Positions 1 to 8,973 are shown, counted from the stretch's first letter. The stretch: DNA of 64,000 bases from ECT2AJA-044 sp965262845 (GCA_965262845.1 CBDHFX010000002.1:558001-622000), one strand, 5' to 3'. A program made the numbers and translations. The notes: generated by a model not told the origin, from the sequence alone.

Positions 1-1
1 T

Positions 2-346
2 GTGTGTTTCGTGAAAATGCATTCATACAGTGGAATGCAATCAACCGGCAAGGTGACCGAGGTGATCGGTTTGAGCGGCTGCATAAAGGATCGGCCCGTG
101 GTGCTGATCGAGGAGATCGTAGATACGGGAAATACCATAGTGGCTCTGCACGATATTCTTAAGGGACACGATCCGGGCAGCCTCAAGGTAGCTACCTTGT
201 TCTTTAAGCCGCAGGCTTACAAACAGCGTATTCCAATTGATTTCATCGGAAAGGAAATCGAAAATAAATTCATTGTGGGCTATGGACTGGATTATAACGG
301 CCTGGGTCGTAACCTACCGGATATATACGTAGCTGAGGGCTCTTGA
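2..346 (+). CDS. hpt: Hypoxanthine phosphoribosyltransferase, C-terminal part
   Basis: Salvage enzyme that joins hypoxanthine (and usually guanine) to PRPP. The gene is cut by the window edge, so the GTG at base 2 is only the first readable codon. Visible are the SYxGxQSTGKV stretch and the PRPP-binding loop VVLIEEIVDTGNT, followed by the family's VGYGLDYNGLGRNLPDIY ending. The usual acidic pair in the PRPP loop is EE rather than ED. It converges on carB with about 100 bp between the stops and no clear terminator there. Identification rests on the PRPP loop and the C-terminal signature. Confidence 0.9.
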   Translation: MCFVKMHSYSGMQSTGKVTEVIGLSGCIKDRPVVLIEEIVDTGNTIVALHDILKGHDPGSLKVATLFFKPQAYKQRIPIDFIGKEIENKFIVGYGLDYNGLGRNLPDIYVAEGS

Positions 347-450
347 GGTCCGTTAACCGGATCGCAGGCATGCAGCCAGAAGAAGTGCGTCTGTAAAAGC
401 CAGAGTTCGAGAAAAAACGGGGTCGGTATAAGCAGGAGCTGAGCCATTGA

Positions 451-3297
451 TCATCGGCTGAGATAGCGGTTTCGTTCACTGTAGACCTTGATGAAGAATT
501 CATCGCGGAGGTCTTTAATGAACTGAATAGCCTCGCCGGTTGATTTCATTTCAGGGCCTAATTCCTTGTTCACCCTAGGAAATTTGTTGAAGCTAAAAAC
601 CGGGATCTTGATAGCGAATCCCTTGCGCTGCGGATTGAACTTCAGATCCTTCACTTTCTTTTTTCCGAGCATCACCTTGGTGGCATAGTTCACGTACGGC
701 TCATTACAGGCCTTTGCGATGAACGGTACGGTACGCGATGCCCGCGGGTTTGCTTCGATCACATATACCATGTCATTCCTGATGGCAAACTGGATATTAA
801 TGAGCCCCTTGGTTTTAAGGGCCAATGCAATCCTGTGGGTATGATCCACGATCTGCTGCATTACGAATTCGCCCAGATTAAACGGAGGTAAAACTGCGTG
901 TGAGTCACCGGAGTGGATACCGCAGGGCTCAATATGCTCCATGATCCCGATGATGTAGACCTCCTCTCCATCGCAAATGGCATCGGCTTCCGCTTCAATA
1001 GCTCCATCAAGGTAATGGTCAAGTAATACCCGATTGCCCGGAATGGTACGAAGCAGGTCAACCACATGGTGTTCGAGCTCCTCCTTGTTAATGACGATCT
1101 TCATCCCCTGCCCGCCCAGTACGTAGCTAGGTCGTACGAGGATCGGAAAGCTGAGCCTGTCTGCTAATTCGAGGGCCTCGTCGGCATTTTCGATGACCCC
1201 AAATTCGGGGAACGGAATGTTTTGGTCTTGCAGCAAGGTCGAAAAACGACCGCGATCCTCGGCCAGGTCAAGCGCCTGGTATGGCGTACCAATGATCGGG
1301 ATCCCATAGCGATCAAGTTTTTCGGCCAGTTTAAGAGCGGTTTGCCCACCCAGCTGAACAATGACTCCTTCCGGCTTTTCATGGCGGATAATATCGTAGA
1401 TATGCTCCCAGAAGACCGGTTCGAAGTATAGCTTGTTCGCCGTATCGAAGTCGGTTGATACTGTTTCCGGGTTGCAGTTGATCAGGATGGTTTCATAGCC
1501 ACATTCCCTGGCGGCCAAAACACCATGTACGCAGCAATAGTCGAATTCGATCCCCTGTCCAATGCGGTTTGGACCGGAACCCAGGACCACGATTTTCTTT
1601 TTGTCCGTGACTATACTCTCATTTTCGGCGAAGGGTTCACCTCCGTCGGTCATGTTCTGTTCAAAAGTCGAATAATAGTAGGGGGTCTCGGCCGGAAACT
1701 CGGCCGCGCAGGTATCAACTAGCTTGTATACCCGGTTGATGCCCATTTCCACGCGCTTATTATATACCTGACTTTCCAGGCATCCGAGCATGTGTGCGAC
1801 CTGGCGATCGGCGAAGCCTTTTTGTTTTGCCTCAAGCATTAGCTCACGGCTGATAGTGTCTATTTCGTATTTTTCGATCTCTTTCCCGAGGTAATGTAGT
1901 TCTTCGTATTGCTTGAGGAACCACATATCGATCCTGGTGATCTCGTGGATCTTGCGGAGTGGGATCCCGAGCTCTATGGCATCATAAATGACGAAAACAC
2001 GATCCCAGCCCGCATGCCTGAGCTTATTGAGGATCAGGTCCTGATCCATATATCCTTTTCCGTCGGCTCCGATACCATTTCGCTTGATCTCCAGGGATTG
2101 TGTGGCTTTGTGCAAGGCTTCCTGAAAGGAGCGGCCGATACCCATAACCTCTCCGACCGATTTCATCTGAAGTCCGAGCTCCCGGTCCGATCCCGGGAAC
2201 TTATCAAAATTCCAGCGCGGGATCTTCACGATCACGTAGTCCAGGGTCGGTTCAAAATAGGCCGTAGTGGTTTTGGTTATCTGATTATTCAGCTCATCCA
2301 GGGTATAGCCGATAGCTAATTTGGCCGCAATCTTAGCGATTGGATAACCGGTAGCCTTCGAAGCCAGTGCCGAGGAACGGGACACCCGCGGGTTGATTTC
2401 GACCGCGTATATATCTTCTTTCTCGTCCGGACTCACAGCAAACTGAACATTACATCCACCTGCAAAATCACCGATCGAACGCATCATGTGAATGGCCATA
2501 TTCCGCATTCTCTGATAAGCCGTGTCGGACAGTGTCATCGCAGGCGCTACCGTAATGGAGTCTCCCGTGTGGATACCCATCGGATCCATATTTTCAATGG
2601 AACAAATGATGATCACATTGTCATTTTTATCGCGCAGCAACTCAAGCTCATACTCCTTCCACCCTACAAGGGCCTTATCGATCATGACCTCGTGAATGGG
2701 CGACACTTCCAAACCGCGATTCAGGGCCTTGTCAAAATCTTCTTTTTTGTGCACGATTGCCGCTCCGGCACCTCCCAGGGTAAAGGACGCCCGGATCACG
2801 AGCGGAAATCCGAACTCCTGTGCAATCGTTTTCCCCTTTAAATAGCTCGTGGCTGTTGCCTGAGGCGCCATTCCGACTCCGATCTCCGTCATGAGCCTGC
2901 GGAACTGCTCGCGGTTCTCAGTAATATTGATCGCACTGATGTTGACCCCGATCATTTCCACTCCGTATTTTTCCCAGATACCGCGTTCTTCTGCCTCTAT
3001 CGCCAAATTCAGGGCCGTCTGCCCCCCCATCGTAGGCAGTACCGCATCGATCTTCCGCTCCTGCAATATCTGCTCAATTGATGCCACCGTCAAGGGCATC
3101 AGATACACGTGATCAGCCGTTACCGGATCGGTCATGATCGTCGCAGGATTCGAGTTGATCAGGGCCACTTCGATCCCTTCCTCCCGAAGGGAGCGGGCAG
3201 CCTGGCTACCGGAATAATCGAACTCGCAGGCCTGACCAATGATGATGGGACCCGAACCAATGATAAGGACGCTGTTTATATTAGGGTTCCTGGGCAT
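451..3297 (-). CDS. carB: Carbamoyl-phosphate synthase large subunit, form without the MGS domain
   Basis: Makes carbamoyl phosphate from bicarbonate, ammonia (delivered by CarA) and two ATP, for pyrimidine and arginine synthesis. The 948 residues hold both ATP-grasp halves: each starts with a SGP..IGQ..EFDY loop (near residues 14 and 575) and carries a GGQTALNLA or GGQTALKLA motif. The protein ends about where the C-terminal allosteric (MGS-like) domain of the roughly 1070-residue E. coli enzyme would begin. I know this short form from Flavobacteriia, so it is probably natural and not a truncation. carA is not in the window. The rpmH terminator lies just upstream, so carB should have its own promoter in bases 3298-3333, but I could not identify it. 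Confidence 0.96.
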   Translation of the reverse strand: MPRNPNINSVLIIGSGPIIIGQACEFDYSGSQAARSLREEGIEVALINSNPATIMTDPVTADHVYLMPLTVASIEQILQERKIDAVLPTMGGQTALNLAIEAEERGIWEKYGVEMIGVNISAINITENREQFRRLMTEIGVGMAPQATATSYLKGKTIAQEFGFPLVIRASFTLGGAGAAIVHKKEDFDKALNRGLEVSPIHEVMIDKALVGWKEYELELLRDKNDNVIIICSIENMDPMGIHTGDSITVAPAMTLSDTAYQRMRNMAIHMMRSIGDFAGGCNVQFAVSPDEKEDIYAVEINPRVSRSSALASKATGYPIAKIAAKLAIGYTLDELNNQITKTTTAYFEPTLDYVIVKIPRWNFDKFPGSDRELGLQMKSVGEVMGIGRSFQEALHKATQSLEIKRNGIGADGKGYMDQDLILNKLRHAGWDRVFVIYDAIELGIPLRKIHEITRIDMWFLKQYEELHYLGKEIEKYEIDTISRELMLEAKQKGFADRQVAHMLGCLESQVYNKRVEMGINRVYKLVDTCAAEFPAETPYYYSTFEQNMTDGGEPFAENESIVTDKKKIVVLGSGPNRIGQGIEFDYCCVHGVLAARECGYETILINCNPETVSTDFDTANKLYFEPVFWEHIYDIIRHEKPEGVIVQLGGQTALKLAEKLDRYGIPIIGTPYQALDLAEDRGRFSTLLQDQNIPFPEFGVIENADEALELADRLSFPILVRPSYVLGGQGMKIVINKEELEHHVVDLLRTIPGNRVLLDHYLDGAIEAEADAICDGEEVYIIGIMEHIEPCGIHSGDSHAVLPPFNLGEFVMQQIVDHTHRIALALKTKGLINIQFAIRNDMVYVIEANPRASRTVPFIAKACNEPYVNYATKVMLGKKKVKDLKFNPQRKGFAIKIPVFSFNKFPRVNKELGPEMKSTGEAIQFIKDLRDEFFIKVYSERNRYLSR

Positions 3298-3333
3298 AGT
3301 GCAATTCTGTTTGTGGGCAAGGGATCCAGCTGT

Positions 3334-3364
3334 AAAAAAAAGGTGCTGCCTTGTGACAACACCT
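3334..3364 (-). terminator. Rho-independent terminator of rpmH
   Basis: On the minus strand an 8-bp stem (AGGTGTTG pairing with CAGCACCT, one G-T pair) is followed by a run of eight T. It lies about 30 bp after the rpmH stop and before carB, which is on the same strand. Confidence 0.85.
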
Positions 3365-3396
3365 AAAATATGATCAGCTAAAAAACGTACATGCGA

Positions 3397-3549
3397 TCAA
3401 TGACGCAATTCGTCAGACACGGATAAACGTTTGCGCCCCTTGGCACGACGATAGGCTAAAACCTTGCGTCCGCCGGCCGAGGCCATACGCTCACGGAAGC
3501 CATGCTTATTGCGGCGTTTACGCTGTGATGGCTGAAAGGTACGTTTCAT
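3397..3549 (-). CDS. rpmH: Ribosomal protein bL34
   Basis: A 50-residue basic protein of the large ribosomal subunit, starting MKRTFQPSQRKRRNKHGF and containing the RMASAGGRKVLAYRRAKGRKRLS core of bL34. The open frame extends upstream without homology, so the start is the ATG at 3549. The C-terminal VSDELRH tail is slightly longer than the 44-47 residues usual elsewhere. It has its own promoter box (3589-3596) and terminator, so it is monocistronic. Confidence 0.97.
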   Translation of the reverse strand: MKRTFQPSQRKRRNKHGFRERMASAGGRKVLAYRRAKGRKRLSVSDELRH

Positions 3550-3588
3550 GGTGTTACATCTTTTAAAAGGGTGATCTGAACCGGGGTG

Positions 3589-3596
3589 CAAAGTTA
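3589..3596 (-). promoter_or_regulatory. Bacteroidota -7 promoter box of rpmH
   Basis: TAACTTTG on the minus strand matches the Bacteroidota primary-sigma consensus TAnnTTTG. It lies 39 nt before the rpmH ATG, leaving a 5' leader of roughly 30 nt. Confidence 0.65.
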
Positions 3597-3640
3597 GGCC
3601 ACTTTGGTGATCCTGCAAATACATTTGCCACAAAAACCGA

Positions 3641-4078
3641 TCAGCCGCGAAGCATAAAAACATGTGGTATGTGATCCAACAGAAATTCCCCGCCCACGGT
3701 TTCGAACCCGAAGGTCCTGTAGAAATCAACAAGGTACCACTGTGCTGTGATCCTGACCGGTTGCTCGCGGTAGCGACGGAAGGCCTCTTCCAAACAGGTT
3801 TCCACTATTTTTCGCCCCAGCCCTTTTCCGCGATGCGCGGTGGCCGTCACAAAGCGCCCGACCGAAAGCTCGTCAAATTCCGTGCCTTGCGGCACGATGC
3901 GTCCATAGGCGATCACCTCACCCTCCTGCTCTTCCCAGATATGAACGCTCAACTGATCAAGATCATCATTGTCAACGAACGGGCAACACTGCTCCACAAT
4001 GAAGATCTGTTGCCGCAGTTTCAACACGGCATACAGCTCCTCTTTGGTAAGTTCTTCCCAGGTTTTAATATGAAGCAC
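3641..4078 (-). CDS. GNAT acetyltransferase, ElaA type
   Basis: 145 residues of the GNAT fold. The opening (TKEELYAVLKLRQQIFIVEQ.CPFVDNDDLDQ) is the ElaA signature, and the acetyl-CoA loop is seen as RGKGLGRKIVE near residue 84. Substrates of ElaA proteins are not established. The start is a GTG. A TATCTTT box lies 4-10 bp before it, so the message probably has little or no leader. The gene diverges from the SDR gene with only 24 bp between start codons. Its IVPQGTE segment overlaps one of the dispersed hairpins described in the findings. Confidence 0.85.
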   Translation of the reverse strand: MLHIKTWEELTKEELYAVLKLRQQIFIVEQCCPFVDNDDLDQLSVHIWEEQEGEVIAYGRIVPQGTEFDELSVGRFVTATAHRGKGLGRKIVETCLEEAFRRYREQPVRITAQWYLVDFYRTFGFETVGGEFLLDHIPHVFMLRG

Positions 4079-4102
4079 GCGTAAAGATACTACTTTCGTA
4101 TA

Positions 4103-4906
4103 ATGAACTTTCCATTCACCGGAAAAGTTGTATGGATCACCGGAGCGTCATCAGGCATTGGGGAGCATCTCGCCTACCGGATAGCCCGGGACAAGCCTTG
4201 TCTGGTACTCAGTGCCCGCCGCGTGGAGGCGCTTGAGCAGGTCGCCGCGCAAACAAAGCTACCTGAAAGGCATCTTCTCGTTGTCCCGCTTGATCTGTCC
4301 CAGCCAGAAACGTTCACCGATGCTCTGAAGCACGTGATCAACCGTTTCGGACGTGTTGACTATCTTGTCAATAACGGAGGTATCGGGCATAAATCAAGTG
4401 TGCTGGAGACTTCGGATGCGGTGGTCCGGCAAATTATGGAAGTCAATTTCTTTGGAACTATTGGTCTGACCAGGGTCGTACTGCCTCAGATGCTCAAACA
4501 GGGAGGCGGACAAATCACCGTGATCTCATCCATTCTCTCCAGGTTTGGTGCGCCGCATGTGGCCACCTATGCTGCATCGAAGCACGCACTGAACGGGTGG
4601 TGCGAATCGCTCCGTGAGGAGTTGCACGGAAAAAATATCACGATCCAGGTGATCGCACCGGGATTTATCAGGACCGACGTGACTATGAAGTCGCTGGATG
4701 GGGAAGGCAAGCCCTGCGGGCAGAATAGTCCTGCGCAGGAAAAGGGTATGGAGCCGGGGCAGTGCGCCAACCGGATCAGGAAGATCATGAAGAGTCGTAA
4801 ACCCTTCGCCTATGTGGGCAGATGGGAGCTGGGAGCCATTCCCTTTAAAACACTTTTTCCGAGGCTGTTCTTTTGGAGTATGAGACAGCTATCGAAGAAT
4901 GCCTAG
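4103..4906 (+). CDS. Short-chain dehydrogenase/reductase (classical SDR)
   Basis: 267 residues with a complete classical SDR set: TGASSGIG for NAD(P) at residues 13-20, NNGG near 90, the catalytic serine near 142 and YAASK at 156-160. The C-terminal tail with an FPRLFFWSMRQL stretch resembles the membrane-associated DHRS7/DHRS7B-like group. Substrate unknown. The box before the start is imperfect (TACTTTCG, four bases before ATG). It diverges from the acetyltransferase; no shared pathway is evident. Confidence 0.88.
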   Translation: MNFPFTGKVVWITGASSGIGEHLAYRIARDKPCLVLSARRVEALEQVAAQTKLPERHLLVVPLDLSQPETFTDALKHVINRFGRVDYLVNNGGIGHKSSVLETSDAVVRQIMEVNFFGTIGLTRVVLPQMLKQGGGQITVISSILSRFGAPHVATYAASKHALNGWCESLREELHGKNITIQVIAPGFIRTDVTMKSLDGEGKPCGQNSPAQEKGMEPGQCANRIRKIMKSRKPFAYVGRWELGAIPFKTLFPRLFFWSMRQLSKNA

Positions 4907-4960
4907 TTCCTGATGGCCCCCCATGAGAGCTGCTGCGAGGACTAAACCAGTGCTATTTCA

Positions 4961-4968
4961 TAATTTTG
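4961..4968 (+). promoter_or_regulatory. Putative -7 box of the 2OG oxygenase gene
   Basis: TAATTTTG fits TAnnTTTG and lies 19 nt before the ATG at 4988. No clear -33 element was seen. Confidence 0.5.
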
Positions 4969-4987
4969 AGGGCGTAAAACGAGTACC

Positions 4988-5800
4988 ATGCACCTGATAA
5001 ACGACCAATATTGGGGACCTGAGGCGGAACAGCAGCTGAAGCACGATTTTGATAGCGCTGAGCCCTGTCGGCATTTGGCCCTGGACGGATTTTTGATAGA
5101 CAACCTGGCCGATCAGCTGTACAAAAACTTTCCGGGGATGAACGATCTGAAAGTTCGCCGGAAGAGCTTGAACGAAAATAAGGCCGAGGACTACCACTTT
5201 GATCGCTTTCATGCAGGTTTTGGTCAGTTGCAAAAATTCATCAGCAGCGATGAGTTTTGCGCGTATATGAGTCGGATCACCGGCATTGAAGGACTGCATA
5301 CGACCACCGATGCCCTGGGATCGGGCGTGCACCAGGGGGCCAATGGAAGCTATGTTGACGTGCACGTTGACGTAAATATGAATCCGGAAAAGAGGCTCTG
5401 GCGTCGGATCAACCTGCTCATCTATCTCAACAAATATTGGAAGGATGAATACGGTGGGCATCTGGAGTTGTGGGACAAGGACATGAAGGTAATACATCAT
5501 AAATACGCTCCGGGGTTTAACAGAGCCGTCATCTTCGAAACGGACGATAACTCTCCGCACGGATATGGTCAGATCAATGTGCCCGAAGGTGAGACACGCA
5601 AGAGCTTTTACACTTATTTCTACACGCCTCTTCCCAGGAATTTCGTGTACCGCGATTCGCGCTTTAAGTCGCGTCCCGATGATCCCATAGCCCGCAAGCT
5701 GGTAACCAATGTAAAGGAAACGGTAAAGATCACCGGAAAGCGTTTGCTCAAAAAATTCGGGGTCAAAAGCCTGGATTTCCAGGATAAGAACAAAAAATAA
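4988..5800 (+). CDS. 2-oxoglutarate/Fe(II)-dependent oxygenase, prolyl-4-hydroxylase-like fold
   Basis: 270 residues. The iron-binding facial triad is readable as H126-x-D128 (HVDVN) and H191 (SPHGYG), and R204 (ETRKSF) is the likely 2-oxoglutarate contact. The stretch between them, RRINLLIYLNKYW..EYGGHLELWD, is typical of the 2OG-FeII_Oxy_3 / P4Hc group. Such enzymes hydroxylate amino-acid side chains or small molecules; the substrate here cannot be told. No signal peptide, so probably cytoplasmic. Followed by 685 bp without genes. Confidence 0.88.
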   Translation: MHLINDQYWGPEAEQQLKHDFDSAEPCRHLALDGFLIDNLADQLYKNFPGMNDLKVRRKSLNENKAEDYHFDRFHAGFGQLQKFISSDEFCAYMSRITGIEGLHTTTDALGSGVHQGANGSYVDVHVDVNMNPEKRLWRRINLLIYLNKYWKDEYGGHLELWDKDMKVIHHKYAPGFNRAVIFETDDNSPHGYGQINVPEGETRKSFYTYFYTPLPRNFVYRDSRFKSRPDDPIARKLVTNVKETVKITGKRLLKKFGVKSLDFQDKNKK

Positions 5801-5928
5801 ATGCGGGCCGAATGAACGCTATAGTATGAAATAGCTAAGCCCTTCTCCGTTTGTGTTTTATAGCTGATTTGGGATGGATGGGCAGTGATACGGGCGGGCA
5901 ATACGCAACTGCTATGCCTACCACATAA

Positions 5929-5989
5929 CTTAACTTCCTGAAAATAGTCTGGAGCAGGCCTGGGCAGGAGGTTTGTAGTGGCTATAATA
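5929..5989 (+). repeat. Direct repeat R1
   Basis: About 60 bp beginning CTTAACTTCCTGAAAATAGT. It is repeated with about 80% identity at 6235-6295, and both share the core ATAGTCTGGAGCAGGC. The two copies bracket palindromic element A. Confidence 0.75.
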
Positions 5990-6038
5990 GCGGACGGCTT
6001 CCGGTCATTTGCAGGTGGGTAAAACAGCTGTTTTTATT

Positions 6039-6135
6039 CGCTCATTTTTTTCTCTTGTCGTGAAGGTAAAACTACAGAGCTAGCTCTGTAGCTAGCTCTG
6101 TAATTAATGATGTATAAATTGCTATATTTCAATAC
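6039..6135 (+). repeat. Palindromic dispersed element, copy A
   Basis: About 97 bp related to 48510-48604 in the opposite orientation. Its centre (6072-6103) has three 8-bp units separated by CTAG: CTACAGAG, CTCTGTAG, CTCTGTAA. The first two with their spacer form a perfect 20-bp palindrome. Relative to copy B, the middle unit is inverted. Flanking conserved blocks are TCGTGAAGGTAAAA on the left and TGCTATATTTCAAT on the right. Confidence 0.8.
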
Positions 6136-6234
6136 TTTATTAAGATGCAATTTTATGGTACTAAGGAACACGTATGTTCCAAACAAAATGCTGACAACTT
6201 ACCAGAAGCAATTGCCCCAAAAGGTCGGCTTTAG

Positions 6235-6295
6235 CTTAACTTCCTAAAATAGTCTGGAGCAGGCGTGGATAGATAGGTTATAGTGGCTGGAATAA
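6235..6295 (+). repeat. Direct repeat R2
   Basis: Second copy of the repeat at 5929-5989, in the same orientation 306 bp further on, with one missing base near its start and scattered substitutions. Confidence 0.75.
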
Positions 6296-6485
6296 AAGGT
6301 AATAACGTCATCAGGAACATGGATCAGATCAAAAGCTACGGAGAAACCAGGAGCATCAGGCACTACCCGTAGTAAGGACAAGTCGCTTTTCAGGAAGCTA
6401 AGATAATGCGACCGGGAAGTAAGCCTTGCCGGTTCGGGAATTGGGGAGTGTTGTCAGATCTGGTAAATGATATTGGCGTAGGAGG

Positions 6486-7262
6486 TTATTTCTTAGCCGC
6501 TTCCCAGTAGCTATTCATTTCAGTCAAAGTCATATCAGTCAGTGATTTTCCATCAGCCTGCAGGGCCTTTTCCATGTGTTGAAAGCGCTGAATGAATTTT
6601 TTGTTGGTGCGCTCAAGGGCATCTTCAGGATTAACATCAATAAAACGTGCGTAGTTGATCAGCGAGAAGAGCAGATCGCCAAATTCACTCTCTATTTTGC
6701 TTGCGTCGCCGGAATCAATCCCTTCCCTGAACTCGTTCAGCTCTTCCTGCACCTTATCCCAGACCTGTTCGCGATTGTCCCAGTCGAATCCAACCCCGCG
6801 GGCCTTGTCCTGAATACGGGAAGCCTTGAGCAGTGCGGGCATGCTCCCGGGCACACCCTCAAGCACCGATCTCTTCCCTTCGCCGAGCTTCAGCCGCTCC
6901 CAGTTCCGTTTCACTTCTCTCTCGCTGCTCACCTCCAGGTCGCCGTAGATATGTGGATGCCGCTGCACTAATTTATCGCATACCGAATGTAGTACATCTG
7001 CCACATCAAAGGCTTTTTTTTCATCGCCTATCCTCGAGTAAAATACGATGTGCAGCATGAGGTCGCCCAACTCCTGCTTCACTTCATCCAGATCTGCATT
7101 CAAAATGGCATCTGCCAGCTCGTAGGTTTCCTCGATCGTCAAATGCCGCAAACGCTCCATGGTTTGCTTTCGATCCCACGGACACTGTTCCCGCAGCTCG
7201 TCCATGATCGTTAAAAGTCGCTGAAAGGCCTTGAGTTTTTGCCTGATATTATTCTGGGGCAT
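6486..7262 (-). CDS. mazG: Nucleoside triphosphate pyrophosphohydrolase MazG
   Basis: Hydrolyses (d)NTPs to NMP and pyrophosphate, a housecleaning role. From the ATG at 7262 the protein is 258 residues with the tandem MazG fold: the first half holds CPWDRKQT and EETYELADAI..ELGDLM, the second GFDWDNREQVWDKVQEELNEF and ESEFGDLLFSL. The open frame runs further upstream, but that part lies inside the peptidase gene and has no MazG features. The ATG follows the peptidase stop by one base, so the two are translationally linked at the end of the ruvX operon. Confidence 0.94.
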   Translation of the reverse strand: MPQNNIRQKLKAFQRLLTIMDELREQCPWDRKQTMERLRHLTIEETYELADAILNADLDEVKQELGDLMLHIVFYSRIGDEKKAFDVADVLHSVCDKLVQRHPHIYGDLEVSSEREVKRNWERLKLGEGKRSVLEGVPGSMPALLKASRIQDKARGVGFDWDNREQVWDKVQEELNEFREGIDSGDASKIESEFGDLLFSLINYARFIDVNPEDALERTNKKFIQRFQHMEKALQADGKSLTDMTLTEMNSYWEAAKK

Positions 7263-7263
7263 A

Positions 7264-8973
7264 TCAGAGTTTTTTCCATTCGCCGTAGACAAAATTCGCC
7301 AGTTCTCGCACATATTCCAGCCCGAAATCGAACCGGATCCCGGCGCGCTCATAGATCTCGCCAATGCTTTTTGTATATCCCAATTTCAGTGCCGCCTGGT
7401 AATCGGCCAGCGCCTGATCGGGGTTGGCCCTGTATCGCCGCCAGATCGCAATGGCTCCGAGCTGTGCCATTCCGTATTCAATGTAATAAAAGGGCACTTC
7501 AAACAAGTGTAGCTGCGACTGCCACTGATTTGCCCGTTCCTCCTCCAGTCCGGTCCAGTTAACCACCCTGGCGCTTTGCTGATCTTTAATATTCAGCCAG
7601 GCGGCCTCACGATCCAATGCGTTGTGCTCATGTGTGTAGATCCAATGCTGAAAAGCATCAATGGCCGCTATCCAGGGCAATACTTCCAGCACCTTCTCCA
7701 AATGTTCTTTTTTGGCTCTGCGGCTCTCCTCCTCGCTATCGAAGATCAAATGCCAGTGTTCCATGCTGATAAGCTCCATGGACATGGAAGCCAATTCGGC
7801 CACTTCAGGCGGGGTTCGCTGGAATTCCTTCAATTCATAGTCGCGCGTGAGGAAACTGTGCACGGCATGGCCTCCTTCGTGCACCAGGGTCACAAAATCG
7901 CGCAGAACTCCGGCCGCGTTCATGAAAATGAAGGGAACTCCGGTTTCGTAAAGCGGATAGTTATACCCACCCGGTGCCTTATTCTTGCGTGAAGTGAGAT
8001 CCAAATGGCCCATTTCCTTCATCCTGAGCAGGCAGGAGGCGAAATAGGGGTTGATTGACCCAAAAACCTTAACAGTCTTTGCCAGCAGGTCTTCTTCGCT
8101 TCCATCAAATACCTGTAATGGTTCCTGTCCTTCCGCATCTGCCTGCATGTCCCAGGGTCGTAAGGTCCTGAGGCCCATCAGTTTTTTTCGTTCCTTATCG
8201 AAAGACCGGACAATAGGCACAATAGCCTCGGAAATGCTACGGTGAAAGGCCAAACAGTCTTTTACCGAATAATCGAACCTGCCGAGTTCCCGGAACCTGA
8301 AATCACGATAGTTGTCAAAGCCGGCATTGCGGGCCATTTCCTGCCGCCTGGCGATCAACTGGTCCAGCAGCCCGTTCAGATCATCTTTGCGTTCCAAACG
8401 GGCCTTTTGGATACGGCGGAACACATCCTCCCGCAGGGAGCGATCGTTTTCGCGCAGGAGTGCTCCCGCTTGCTGCAGGGTAACAGATCTGCCCTGCCAC
8501 TCCACCTCCATAGCGCCTGATATAGTTCCGTATTGACTGGCCAGCTCGGCCAGCTCGGTCTGCAGCGGGATGTTCCTTTCGCGATAAAGTTTGATTTGCT
8601 CGCGAACCCCACGAACATAAATGCGGTAGGTTTCGTGATCCAGCTCCCCGAAATACGGTGAACCGGTAAGCTTCAGGTTAAGTCTGTGCTCCCTGGGGGC
8701 CACTTTAGGCAGCACCTCAACGATCATCTTCCTGTAGGCAGCGGCTAACGTCTCGTCCGCCGTATCGCGACTCATGTAAATGTAGCGCCAGCCCAGCTCT
8801 TCAGCCAGGGCACTCTCCAGCTCATTGCGGTTGCGCATCCACTGCACGAGTTCGGCGACCGATCCAATAGCGCGTTCTTCCAGCTCCGCGTAATACGGTT
8901 CGATCTGATTCCAATCGTCCAGTGCCAGGTGCTCATCCATGAACCGGCACTTTGCATGGTTCCGTTCCGGCAT
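7264..8973 (-). CDS. M3-family oligoendopeptidase
   Basis: 569-residue zinc metallopeptidase. The zinc site HEGGHAVHSF begins near residue 363, and a downstream glutamate helix (ELASMSMELISMEHW) supplies the third ligand, as in M3 (PepF/thimet) enzymes. No signal peptide, so presumably a cytoplasmic peptidase that trims short peptides. It begins one base before the stop of the DUF5606 gene and runs directly into mazG. Confidence 0.93.
   Translation of the reverse strand: MPERNHAKCRFMDEHLALDDWNQIEPYYAELEERAIGSVAELVQWMRNRNELESALAEELGWRYIYMSRDTADETLAAAYRKMIVEVLPKVAPREHRLNLKLTGSPYFGELDHETYRIYVRGVREQIKLYRERNIPLQTELAELASQYGTISGAMEVEWQGRSVTLQQAGALLRENDRSLREDVFRRIQKARLERKDDLNGLLDQLIARRQEMARNAGFDNYRDFRFRELGRFDYSVKDCLAFHRSISEAIVPIVRSFDKERKKLMGLRTLRPWDMQADAEGQEPLQVFDGSEEDLLAKTVKVFGSINPYFASCLLRMKEMGHLDLTSRKNKAPGGYNYPLYETGVPFIFMNAAGVLRDFVTLVHEGGHAVHSFLTRDYELKEFQRTPPEVAELASMSMELISMEHWHLIFDSEEESRRAKKEHLEKVLEVLPWIAAIDAFQHWIYTHEHNALDREAAWLNIKDQQSARVVNWTGLEEERANQWQSQLHLFEVPFYYIEYGMAQLGAIAIWRRYRANPDQALADYQAALKLGYTKSIGEIYERAGIRFDFGLEYVRELANFVYGEWKKL

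Larger units (their letters stand above)
5801..6485. other. Gene-free repeat region
   Basis: No convincing gene. It contains, in order, direct repeat R1, one copy (A) of the inverted dispersed element, the short palindrome GGAACACGTATGTTCC near 6166, direct repeat R2 and about 190 bp with no recognised feature. It looks AT-richer than the flanking genes up to R2. This is consistent with debris of a small mobile element, but no transposase reading frame is visible. Confidence 0.6.
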
